Part shown: piece after piece, positions 6,220 to 12,373 of the stretch
How the letters are laid out: every line of letters begins with the position of its first letter
Numbering within the stretch: position 1 is the first letter of the stretch
Source of the DNA: Actinomycetota bacterium
GTDB lineage: Bacteria > Actinomycetota > Thermoleophilia > Solirubrobacterales > 70-9
Direction of reading: 5' to 3'
NCBI GenBank assembly: GCA_005884985.1
Contig: VAYK01000159.1
Location: forward strand, 1-13,891
DNA length: 13,891 nt
Program-made: the position numbers and the translations under genes
Notes under the pieces: model-generated
What the model was told of the DNA's origin: nothing
Databases searched by the model: none
Seen by the model: the letters and a program-made list of their open reading frames with translations, nothing else

Positions 6220-6922
6220 CGGTCCGCCAGCTTCAGCGGTCGTCGCGGCCGCCGGCTCCGGAGAGCGGCTCGGAGCCGGCGGCCCGAAGGCCTTCGTCCG
6301 GCTCGCCGGCAGGGCGCTGATCGACTGGTCGCTCGACGCCTTCGCGCGGGCGGAGAGCGTCGGGCCGGTGATCGTTGCCTTGCCGCCGGGCTACGAGGCA
6401 GAGCTGGGCGACGGTGTCGCGACGGTCGCCGGAGGCGAGCACCGCTCTCAATCCGTGGCCGCCGCGCTCGAGCGGGTCGAGACCGAGCTGGTCGCCGTCC
6501 ATGACGCGGCCCGGCCGTTGGTCACGGCGGAGCTGATCGACGAGCTGATCGCCAAGCTCGCCTCGCGTCCCGACGCCGACGGCGTAATCGCCGCTGCGGC
6601 GCTCGCCGACACGGTGAAGCGCTCACGCCAGCCGCGCCCGGCGAAGGGGAACTTGGCGCGAGGCGACCCCACCGTCGCCCAGACCGTCAGCCGCGATCAC
6701 CTCTGGGCTGCTCAGACCCCCCAGGTCTTCCGGACCGCGGCGCTGCGCGAGGCCCTCGACACCGACCCGCAACGGGTCGCCGCCGCAACCGACGACGCGA
6801 TGCTGGTGGAGAATGCAGGCGGCACGGTCCTCATCCACCCGGCCCCCGCCCAGAACCTCAAGGTGACCACCGAGCTCGACCTCCGCGTCGCCGAGCTGCT
6901 GCTGGCCGAGCGGGGCTCCTAG
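6212..6922 (+). CDS. ispD: 2-C-methyl-D-erythritol 4-phosphate cytidylyltransferase IspD
   Basis: IspD joins CTP and MEP to give CDP-ME, the third step of the MEP isoprenoid pathway. Numbered from CTG 6212 (236 residues, the usual size): glycine-rich CTP loop AAAGSGER at 12-19 with R19; PKAF with K26; VHDAARP with H97, D98 and R101; AAQTPQVFR; and NLKVTTELDL with K217. All known substrate-contact positions are present. The first in-frame ATG/GTG/TTG is GTG 6368, which would delete the whole CTP loop; upstream the frame is open to a TAG at 6044 without any canonical start. CTG 6212, overlapping the carD stop by eight bases with a weak AAGG upstream, gives the right length, so the start is inferred. 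Translation is probably coupled to carD. Its TAG shares bases with the minus-strand stop of the hydrolase pseudogene. ispF lies 2.2 kb downstream. Confidence 0.9.
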   Translation: MPDGPPASAVVAAAGSGERLGAGGPKAFVRLAGRALIDWSLDAFARAESVGPVIVALPPGYEAELGDGVATVAGGEHRSQSVAAALERVETELVAVHDAARPLVTAELIDELIAKLASRPDADGVIAAAALADTVKRSRQPRPAKGNLARGDPTVAQTVSRDHLWAAQTPQVFRTAALREALDTDPQRVAAATDDAMLVENAGGTVLIHPAPAQNLKVTTELDLRVAELLLAERGS

Positions 6923-7538
6923 CTCACGCCGGAGAGCAGGTCGTCCAGAACGTCCCCGTAATGGGCGACCGATAGTGAGAGGTGGCCGTGGTCCGCAAGC
7001 AGCCGCGAGCGAGCTCAGGGCACGTGCTCCGCCAGCCACTGCCCGTGGGCCAATGGAACGAAGCGGTCCTGGGCGCCGTGCCAGATAGTCACCGGGACCT
7101 GGATCGTTTCTCCTCACCCATCCCCGCGAGCCAGTTCAGCCCCTCCGCGTCGTGGGGGGCACTGCCGGCCACCGTGGCCGCGGAGAGGACGCGTTCCGGC
7201 AGGAACGCGGCACACGCCAGCGCGTGGGGGCCGCCGCCGGACGACCCCACCGTGTGGAAGACTTCGATCTCAAGTTGCTCGGCGATTGCCTCGACGTCTG
7301 CCGTGCAGTCGGCCACGGAGCGGCCTGCGTTGGGACTGGAGTCCGCATAGCCCGGGCGCGCGTAGCTCAGGTGACGCAATCCGCGCTTCGCCCCGGCGTC
7401 CAGCAGAGACGCGAACAGCCGGCGGATCGAGGGCGTGCCGCTGTGTGCGAGCACCACCCCGGCCCCTTCGGGACCCGCGATCATCACATCGAGGTGACGC
7501 CCGTCCGAAGTCGTCACCTTCTCGAACCGCGGCTCCAC
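6919..7538 (-). pseudogene. Decayed alpha/beta-hydrolase gene lacking its cap domain
   Basis: The first part reads as an alpha/beta-hydrolase: VTTSDGRHLDVMIAGP, AHSGTPSIRR, LSYARPGYADSS, the nucleophile elbow VGSSGGGPHALA and ATVAGSAPHDAEGL. After GLNWLAGMGEE (about 7110) the frame leaves homology and stops at 7089-7091. A second frame resumes at once with QVPVTIWHGAQDRFVPLAHG (the catalytic-Asp region), meets TGA at 7015-7017 where P-G-A is expected, and continues ARSRLLADHGHLSLS (catalytic His) to TAG at 6919-6921. The roughly 100 residues of lid or cap that normally separate these blocks are missing. A frame-shifting internal deletion plus a nonsense change therefore inactivated it. GTG 7538 is taken as the original start, eight bases after a TAGGGT box; the frame is open to ATG 7607. 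Its last bases overlap the ispD stop, tail to tail. Confidence 0.8.
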
Positions 7539-7546
7539 TCGGCTGA

Positions 7547-7552
7547 ACCCTA
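7547..7552 (-). promoter_or_regulatory. Possible -10 box (TAGGGT) of the hydrolase pseudogene
   Basis: TAGGGT on the minus strand ends eight bases before GTG 7538. The spacing suits a leaderless transcript starting at the GTG. No clear -35 box was identified. Confidence 0.3.
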
Positions 7553-7657
7553 GTCGGCTTCCCGACCGTCCGCAGGCGAGCTCGGCGCGTGCGGGGGCGC
7601 GGCGCATGGGGGGCCACGGCTCACTTCCGACCGGTGGGCGGCCGATACTAAAGGTGA

Positions 7658-7798
7658 ATGAAAAGGCTTCGGAGCAGATTCGGTTGCGCCGTGGACGGGC
7701 ACCGCTGGGCCCTGGTGGGACACCGCTGCGTGTGCCTGCGCTGTGGGCGCGAGGCGGCCTCGCAGGGCACCCGGCGCTCGGCGTCGCGCCGGGACTGA
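7658..7798 (+). CDS. 46-residue Cys/His-rich zinc-ribbon-like peptide
   Basis: A short basic protein. Residues C10, H15, C24, C26 and C29 lie in FGCAVDGHRW and GHRCVCLRCG, giving C-x4-H-x8-C-x-C-x2-C. This resembles the small phage or chromosomal Zn-ribbon peptides with H-x-W followed by a closing CxRCG (DUF1660-like). Four of the five residues could bind zinc. The tail is Arg/Ser-rich. AAGG (7651-7654) lies three bases before ATG 7658, a usable but close ribosome-binding site. It converges with the small membrane protein at 7808. No function is assigned. Motif spacing is the main argument for a real gene; it could also be a fragment of a longer ancestral protein. Confidence 0.6.
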   Translation: MKRLRSRFGCAVDGHRWALVGHRCVCLRCGREAASQGTRRSASRRD

Positions 7799-7807
7799 CC
7801 CGCGCCC

Positions 7808-7972
7808 TCAGCGCCTCAGCAGCACCCAGACGAGCGCCGCTGCGAAGCCGATCTGGCCGAAGGCCAGCGCGGTGCCGAAGTTCGCGGCTCCCAGCGCGCC
7901 GGCGACGGCGCTCACGATCACGAAGGCACCGCTAAGCAGCGCCAGCTCGAGGACGGTCCTAGGCACCGGCAT
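7808..7972 (-). CDS. Small two-helix membrane protein (hypothetical)
   Basis: 54 residues from ATG 7972. Two hydrophobic helices, about 8-28 (LELALLSGAFVIVSAVAGAL) and 33-52 (GTALAFGQIGFAAALVWVLL), are separated by the short turn GAANF and closed by RR, a typical small inner-membrane hairpin. GTG 8011 would add 13 polar residues, but neither start has a ribosome-binding site. ATG 7972 is favoured because the helix begins right after it and a TACGAC box lies four to five bases upstream, consistent with leaderless expression. Function unknown. It is convergent with the Cys/His-rich peptide gene. Confidence 0.6.
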   Translation of the reverse strand: MPVPRTVLELALLSGAFVIVSAVAGALGAANFGTALAFGQIGFAAALVWVLLRR

Positions 7973-8159
7973 GGCTGTCGTAGGAAGCGCCTGGCTGTAC
8001 GAGTAGACCACTGAGGCCAGCGAACATGATCGCCGACAGAGTAGGCGACCGCCTCCGGTATACGGTGCGCAAATGCCACACGCGGTGCGCCGGCTGCTGC
8101 TTGGCCCACCAGTGCCGACCGCGGCCGCGCATCGCCTGGCCGGCTAGCGTACGGGGCGC

Positions 8160-8165
8160 TACGAC
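8160..8165 (+). promoter_or_regulatory. Possible -10 box (TACGAC) of the PHP gene
   Basis: TACGAC lies 14 bases before ATG 8180 inside the 15-base sequence GCTACGACCCTCGAC, which recurs at 28-42. A start site about seven bases downstream would leave a very short leader, in line with the absence of a ribosome-binding site before 8180. Confidence 0.35.
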
Positions 8166-8179
8166 CCTCGACGGCCCCC

Positions 8180-9007
8180 ATGCTCACCGACTACCACCTC
8201 CATCTACGCCTGGACGAAGACGACCGGCCGCCTGAGCGGTCGGCGTTCACGACCGAGAACGTGGAGGGCTACGTGGCTGCAGCGAAGAAGGCGGGGATCG
8301 AGGAGCTCGGATGCTCCGAGCACGTCTACCGGTTCACGGATGCGCTCGAGATCTGGCGGCATCCGTTCTGGGAGCAGCAGGCTCGCGATGACCTCGACGC
8401 CTACTGTGAGTTCGTGCGCACAACCCCGCTTCGCCTCGGGCTGGAGGTCGACTTCGTGCCCGGGGCCGAGGACCGCAGCGCCAGCCTCCTCGACGGCCAC
8501 GACTTCGACTATGTCATCGGCTCGGTCCACTTCCTCGGCGATCGGGCGGTGGACCACGACGGCTACGACATCTGGGAGACGGAGGGCGACCCGGACGCTG
8601 TCTGGCGCCGCTACTTCGAGACCCTCGCCGAGGCGGCCGGCAGTGGCCTGTTCGACATCCTCGCCCACCCCGACCTGGTGAAGATGTGGGGGCGGGCCAG
8701 GCCCCATCCGGAGCGCGATCCGCGGTTCTACTACGAACCCGCGGTGGAGGCGATCGCCGAGTCCGGAGTCGCGGTCGAGGTCTCGACCGCTGGCCTGCGA
8801 AAGCCGGTGCGGGAGATCTATCCGGCGCCGGCCTTCGCCACGATGTGCGTCGAGGCCGGGGCGGCGTTCGCCCTCTCCTCCGACGCCCACGTCGCCGCAG
8901 ATGTCGGCCACGCCTATGAGAGCGCGGTCTCCGCGATGGGCGATTGGGGGATCGAGCAGATCGCCGTGTTCGAGCGCCGGGAGCGTCGGCTGGAGCCGCT
9001 GGGATGA
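8180..9007 (+). CDS. PHP-domain phosphoesterase, histidinol-phosphatase (HisK/HisJ) type
   Basis: A 275-residue member of the polymerase-and-histidinol-phosphatase superfamily, which hydrolyses phosphate esters using a trinuclear metal centre. Metal-ligand candidates follow family order: D4-Y-H6-L-H8, E47-H48 (CSEH), E89 and D91 (GLEVDF), H117 (GSVHF), H163 and D165 (ILAHPD), and D235-H237 (SSDAH). The histidinol-phosphatase subfamily is suggested by overall length and by DYHLH at the extreme N-terminus, but no histidine-biosynthesis genes are nearby, so the substrate is not certain. No ribosome-binding site precedes the ATG; a promoter-like box 14 bases upstream suggests a short leader. ispF follows after 159 bases. 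Confidence 0.85.
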   Translation: MLTDYHLHLRLDEDDRPPERSAFTTENVEGYVAAAKKAGIEELGCSEHVYRFTDALEIWRHPFWEQQARDDLDAYCEFVRTTPLRLGLEVDFVPGAEDRSASLLDGHDFDYVIGSVHFLGDRAVDHDGYDIWETEGDPDAVWRRYFETLAEAAGSGLFDILAHPDLVKMWGRARPHPERDPRFYYEPAVEAIAESGVAVEVSTAGLRKPVREIYPAPAFATMCVEAGAAFALSSDAHVAADVGHAYESAVSAMGDWGIEQIAVFERRERRLEPLG

Positions 9008-9028
9008 GTTTTGGCCTCACCGTCGGAG

Positions 9029-9051
9029 GCAGCGCCGCGTTGGGCGGCTGC
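9029..9051 (+). terminator. GC hairpin after the PHP gene
   Basis: GCCGC and GCGGC, flanked by GCA and TGC with a two-base bulge, fold into a hairpin 21 bases after the PHP stop. There is no T-tract, so terminator function is weakly supported. Confidence 0.25.
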
Positions 9052-9166
9052 AAACCTTCGCCCTCCGCCGTCCTCGGTCGCTCGCGTGCTTTTCAAATAC
9101 GCCACGCTCCCTGTTTCCTCGGATGACTCGGTTTTCGCTCGCCCAGCCACGACGGAGCCCCCGGCG

Positions 9167-9628
9167 GTGAGCGCCCGCGTCGGGATCGGCTACGACGCCC
9201 ACCGCTTCGTCGCGGGACGCAGGCTCGTGCTCGGCGGCGTCGAGATCCCGCATGAGTTCGGGCTCGAGGGCCATTCCGACGCCGACGCCCTCAGCCATGC
9301 CGTGATCGACGCCGTGCTCGGGGCGGCGGGGCTCGGGGACATCGGGACGCTCTTCCCGCCGGACGACGAGCGCTGGCGAGGCGCGCACTCCCTCGACCTG
9401 CTGACGGTGACGCTCGGCAACCTGTACGGCCGGGTCGTGAACGTGGACGCGACCGTGATTTGCGAGGCGCCGCGGCTGGCGTCCCACCGCGCCGAGATGG
9501 AGCGGAACCTCGGCGAGGTCCTGTCGGCGCCGGTGATCGTCAAGGCGACCACCAATGAGGGGATGGGTTGGGTGGGGGACGGCGACGGCATCGCCTGCTT
9601 CGCGGTGGCGCTCGTGGAGCTCGACTGA
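9167..9628 (+). CDS. ispF: 2-C-methyl-D-erythritol 2,4-cyclodiphosphate synthase IspF
   Basis: IspF cyclises CDP-ME 2-phosphate to MEcPP with release of CMP, the fifth MEP-pathway step, as a homotrimer with zinc in each site. From GTG 9167 (153 residues, normal size): IGYDAHRF with zinc ligands D10 and H12; GLEGHSDADAL; third ligand H44 (LSHAV); GDIGTLFPPDD with D58; and the C-terminal signature KATTNEGMGW. The frame is open back to 9011, but those 52 residues do not resemble IspF. GTG 9167, directly before SARVGIGYDAH and nine bases after GGAG, is chosen. It is separated from ispD by 2.2 kb, unlike the adjacent or fused arrangement in many bacteria. Confidence 0.95.
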   Translation: MSARVGIGYDAHRFVAGRRLVLGGVEIPHEFGLEGHSDADALSHAVIDAVLGAAGLGDIGTLFPPDDERWRGAHSLDLLTVTLGNLYGRVVNVDATVICEAPRLASHRAEMERNLGEVLSAPVIVKATTNEGMGWVGDGDGIACFAVALVELD

Positions 9629-9668
9629 CCCCCGGCTTGCGACGGACCGGGGCACGAGCGTCTGCGAC

Positions 9669-9674
9669 TAGGCT
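9669..9674 (+). promoter_or_regulatory. Possible -10 box (TAGGCT) of the acyl-CoA synthetase gene
   Basis: TAGGCT ends nine bases before ATG 9684, and no ribosome-binding site lies between them, which fits a leaderless transcript. The box also forms an inverted repeat (AGGCT-ACG-AGCCT), so an operator is possible. Confidence 0.35.
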
Positions 9675-9683
9675 ACGAGCCTG

Positions 9684-11384
9684 ATGCTCCGCTCGATGGC
9701 AGGCAAGCTCTCCGCGGACATTGTCAAAGGCCCCATGAGCTACGTCGGCCGCAAGGTCAAGCTCGGGAAGCTCGGGCCGCTGAGCGAGGTGCCTTTCAAC
9801 CTGAAGACCCTCGCCGGCGCCGGCGTGATCCACCCGGTGCGCCCGGACAAGCTGGCGCTGACGCTCCGAGTGCTGGCCCGCTGGGGCGCCTCGCCGGCCG
9901 CCGGGATCGCCGGGGCGGCGATCAACCATCCCGACGAGCCGATGGTCGAGGACGAGGCCGGATCGCTGACGTTTGCCGAGGTCCACCGCCGCTCCAACGC
10001 GCTCGCCCGGGGGCTTGCCGCGGAGGGCGTGGGGGAAGGCGACGGGATCGCGATCATGTGTCGCAACCACCGCGGCTTCGTCGAGGCGACGCTCGCCATC
10101 TCCAAGCTCGGCGCCACGGGCCTGTACATGAACACGGCCTTCGCCGCGCCGCAGCTCGCCGGCGTGGTCGAGCGCGAGCAGCCGGTGGCGCTGATCTACG
10201 ACGGCGAGTTCGCGGGTCTGCTCGAGCCGGCCGCGGAGGCGGGCAAGGAGATCGGCCTGCGGCGCTTCGTCGCCTGGACCGACAGCGGCGACCAGGCGGC
10301 GGATCCCGCGCTAGAGGACCTGATCGAGGCCGGCGACGACCGCGACCTCGATCCCCCCGACGAGTCGAGCCGCTTTGTGATCCTGACCTCGGGCACGACC
10401 GGGACGCCGAAGGGGGCGCAGCGCGCCCAGCCCGACACCCTGGGGCCGTTGGCGGCGCTGTTCTCGAAGATCCCGCTCCGAGCGCGCGAGCGGACGATGA
10501 TCGCGGCGCCGCTCTTCCACTCCTGGGGCTTTGCCCATTTCGTGCTCGGCCTGTCGCTCAGCTCGACCTACGTGCTGCGCCGCCGCTTCGACCCGGAGGA
10601 GACTCTGCGCGCCACGCAGGAGAGCGGCGCGACCGCCCTGATCGTCGTGCCGGTGATGATGCAGCGGATCCTCGAGCTGCCGAAGGAGGCGCTTGACAAG
10701 TACGACCTGCCCAACCTGCGGGTGACTGCCGCCAGCGGATCGGCGCTGCCGGGGGAGCTCGCCACCAAGTGGATGGACACCTTCGGCGACAACCTCTACA
10801 ACCTCTACGGGTCCACCGAGGTCGCCTGGGCGACGATCGCGACGCCGGAGGACCTGCGTGCCGCGCCGGGCACCGCAGGGCGGCCGCCGCGGGGCACCGC
10901 GGTGCGGATCGTGGATGCCAACGGCAACGACGTCGAGCCCGGGAAGACCGGCCGCGTCTTCGTCGGCAACGAGATGGCCTTCGAGGGCTACACCGGCGGC
11001 GGAGGGAAGGACGTGCTCGACGGCCTGCTTTCCTCGGGCGACGTCGGCCACTTCGACTCCGAGGGCCGCTTGTTCATCGACGGGCGCGAGGACGAGATGA
11101 TCGTCTCCGGCGGTGAGAACGTGTTCCCGCGCGAGGTCGAGGACCTGCTCTCCGACCACCAGGAGATCAAGGAGGTCGCCGTGATCGGCGTCGATGACGA
11201 GCAGTTCGGCCAGCGGCTGAAGGCGTTCGTGGTCCCCAACGCGGGCGCCGAGCTGACCGACGACGACGTCAAGGACTACGTGAAGTCAAACCTCGCTCGC
11301 TACAAGGTGCCGCGCGAAGTCGAGTTCCTCGACTCGCTACCGCGCAACGCCACGGGCAAGATCCTGAAGCGCGAGCTGGCTTAG
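9684..11384 (+). CDS. Acyl-CoA synthetase (AMP-forming, FadD-like)
   Basis: A 566-residue ANL-superfamily enzyme that activates a carboxylic acid with ATP and transfers it to coenzyme A. Motifs: phosphate loop LTSGTTGTPKG at 234-244; APLFHSWGF at 275-283; adenine-binding YGSTE at 375-379; SGDVGHFDSEGRLFIDGRED with D453 (ribose contact) up to the hinge region; SGGENVFPREVE; and the C-terminal PRNATGKILKREL with catalytic K559. The order and length match medium- or long-chain fatty-acyl-CoA synthetases; the exact acid cannot be read. A roughly 80-residue N-terminal part with basic and hydrophobic segments precedes the AMP-binding domain, and may aid membrane contact. A lipid-type acyltransferase and hydrolase lie on the opposite strand about 1-2.5 kb away. 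Confidence 0.93.
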   Translation: MLRSMAGKLSADIVKGPMSYVGRKVKLGKLGPLSEVPFNLKTLAGAGVIHPVRPDKLALTLRVLARWGASPAAGIAGAAINHPDEPMVEDEAGSLTFAEVHRRSNALARGLAAEGVGEGDGIAIMCRNHRGFVEATLAISKLGATGLYMNTAFAAPQLAGVVEREQPVALIYDGEFAGLLEPAAEAGKEIGLRRFVAWTDSGDQAADPALEDLIEAGDDRDLDPPDESSRFVILTSGTTGTPKGAQRAQPDTLGPLAALFSKIPLRARERTMIAAPLFHSWGFAHFVLGLSLSSTYVLRRRFDPEETLRATQESGATALIVVPVMMQRILELPKEALDKYDLPNLRVTAASGSALPGELATKWMDTFGDNLYNLYGSTEVAWATIATPEDLRAAPGTAGRPPRGTAVRIVDANGNDVEPGKTGRVFVGNEMAFEGYTGGGGKDVLDGLLSSGDVGHFDSEGRLFIDGREDEMIVSGGENVFPREVEDLLSDHQEIKEVAVIGVDDEQFGQRLKAFVVPNAGAELTDDDVKDYVKSNLARYKVPREVEFLDSLPRNATGKILKRELA

Positions 11385-11429
11385 CGCCCGACCTACTGCG
11401 CACGTTTTCCCTCCGCAGCCGTGGGTATG

Positions 11430-11451
11430 GGGCGTTGTGAAGGCAACGCCC
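11430..11451 (+). promoter_or_regulatory. Perfect 8-bp hairpin abutting the ribosome-binding site
   Basis: GGGCGTTG (11430-11437) and CAACGCCC (11444-11451) form a perfect stem around TGAAGG. The next base begins AGGAGG (11452-11457), eight bases from ATG 11466. The hairpin is either a leader structure that tunes ribosome access, an operator, or part of a terminator for the acyl-CoA synthetase gene; no T-tract is present. Confidence 0.55.
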
Positions 11452-11465
11452 AGGAGGTTTGGAAT

Positions 11466-11810
11466 ATGCCACCGCGCGGGGTCAAGAAGGGAACCAAGCG
11501 AGCCCGCCAGTACGAGAAGATCAAACGCAGCCAGAAGCGACGCGGCACCTCGGAGCGCCGCGCCGAGGAGATCGCTGCGAGGACCGTTCAGAAGGAGCGG
11601 GCTCGAGCGGGAGAGTCGAGGCAGAGCTCGCGAACCTCGACCCGAGACATCTCCTCGGGGCGCCGGGGCGGCCTGCGCTCGGGCAGCGGCGGCCCCAGGG
11701 GCCAGACCCGCGAACAGCTCTACAACCAGGCCAAGAGGCTGAAGATCGAAGGGCGCTCGCGGATGAACAAGCGCCAGCTTCTGGCCGCTGTCAACCGCAA
11801 GAAGGCATAA
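11466..11810 (+). CDS. Small basic Rho_N-like protein (often labelled plasmid stabilisation)
   Basis: 114 residues, extremely rich in Arg and Lys. It opens PPRGVKKGTKRARQYEKIK, continues with a charged helix (RRAEEIAARTVQKERARAGE), a Ser/Thr/Gly-rich linker (SRTSTRDISSGRRGG) and a C-terminal segment EQLYNQAKRLKIEGRSRMNK resembling the Rho-termination-factor N-terminal helix-extended-loop-helix. Proteins of this design are widespread in Actinobacteria and often named plasmid stabilisation protein without functional proof; nucleic-acid binding is plausible from charge. AGGAGG eight bases upstream fixes ATG 11466; the frame also runs back to 11421, but that part contains the hairpin. It converges with the SRPBCC gene, 29 bases between stops. 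Confidence 0.85.
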   Translation: MPPRGVKKGTKRARQYEKIKRSQKRRGTSERRAEEIAARTVQKERARAGESRQSSRTSTRDISSGRRGGLRSGSGGPRGQTREQLYNQAKRLKIEGRSRMNKRQLLAAVNRKKA

Positions 11811-11818
11811 GAGAAGAG

Positions 11819-11839
11819 GCCCGCGACTTCGTCGCTGGC
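11819..11839. terminator. Hairpin between convergent genes
   Basis: GCGAC (11823-11827) and GTCGC (11831-11835) pair around TTC, extended by GCC (11819-11821) and GGC (11837-11839) with one mismatch. It sits exactly between two convergent stop codons and could end transcription from both sides. There is no T-tract. Confidence 0.35.
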
Positions 11840-12328
11840 TCAGGCGAGGTTGCGCTCGGCACGGCGCTGGGCGGCGTCGGCGCGCATTCTCTCGTGCTCG
11901 ACCTGGCGCTTGAGCTGGCGCAGCGAGCGGCGCAGATGGCCTCCCAGCTGTGGCGCCGAGACGAGCTCGGCGATCCAGCCGGGAATCCCGGAGCCGGCGA
12001 CGCCGTAGGCGAAGCGCAGCTCAACCCGCGTGCGGCCATCGTCGAGCTCGCGCAGGCGCCAGCGCCCCCGCTGGTCGACCCCGAGCACCGAGCTCCACGC
12101 CATGTCGCGCCGTTCGTCCCATTCGACGATCTCGATCAGTCCGCCGACCTCCGCCGAGCCCACCCTGATCAGCATGCGGTAGCGGGCGCCGAGGCCGGTC
12201 CGCTGCTCGCCCGCGACCTCCCAGCGCGTGATCCCGGACATGAAGTGGAGATAGTTGGAGGGCTCCGCCAAGTAGTCCCACACGAGCGTCGGCGGGGCGG
12301 AGATGACGATCGATTCGTTCAGCCTCAT
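11840..12328 (-). CDS. SRPBCC (START-like) family protein
   Basis: 162 residues with the helix-grip layout: first strand LNESIVISAPPTLVWDYLAEPSNYLHF, the typical SRPBCC opening with aromatic-rich helix; RWEVAGEQRTGLGARYRMLI; IEIVEWDERRDMAWSS; RWRLRELDDGRTRVELRFAYGV; and a long amphipathic C-terminal helix (RRSLRQLKRQVEHERM). The fold binds hydrophobic ligands in a deep cavity; in the polyketide cyclase/dehydrase group the ligand and activity vary, and none can be named here. AGGAG eight bases before ATG 12328 supports the start. It lies 45 bases after the acyltransferase gene on the same strand and is probably co-transcribed with it, hinting at a lipid ligand. Confidence 0.85.
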   Translation of the reverse strand: MRLNESIVISAPPTLVWDYLAEPSNYLHFMSGITRWEVAGEQRTGLGARYRMLIRVGSAEVGGLIEIVEWDERRDMAWSSVLGVDQRGRWRLRELDDGRTRVELRFAYGVAGSGIPGWIAELVSAPQLGGHLRRSLRQLKRQVEHERMRADAAQRRAERNLA

Positions 12329-12373
12329 TTGCCGTCTCCTATCGGATCACGGAGCTTGCCGGCCAATGCTCGA

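Noticed and set aside
8026..8235. 69-codon plus-strand Cys-rich frame
   Set aside because: It overlaps the start of the PHP gene and its promoter region; the cysteines do not form a convincing motif and there is no ribosome-binding site.
9011..9166. 52-residue N-terminal extension of IspF
   Set aside because: IspF proteins begin just before the GYDAH motif; the extension shows no targeting or domain features, and GTG 9167 gives the normal length.
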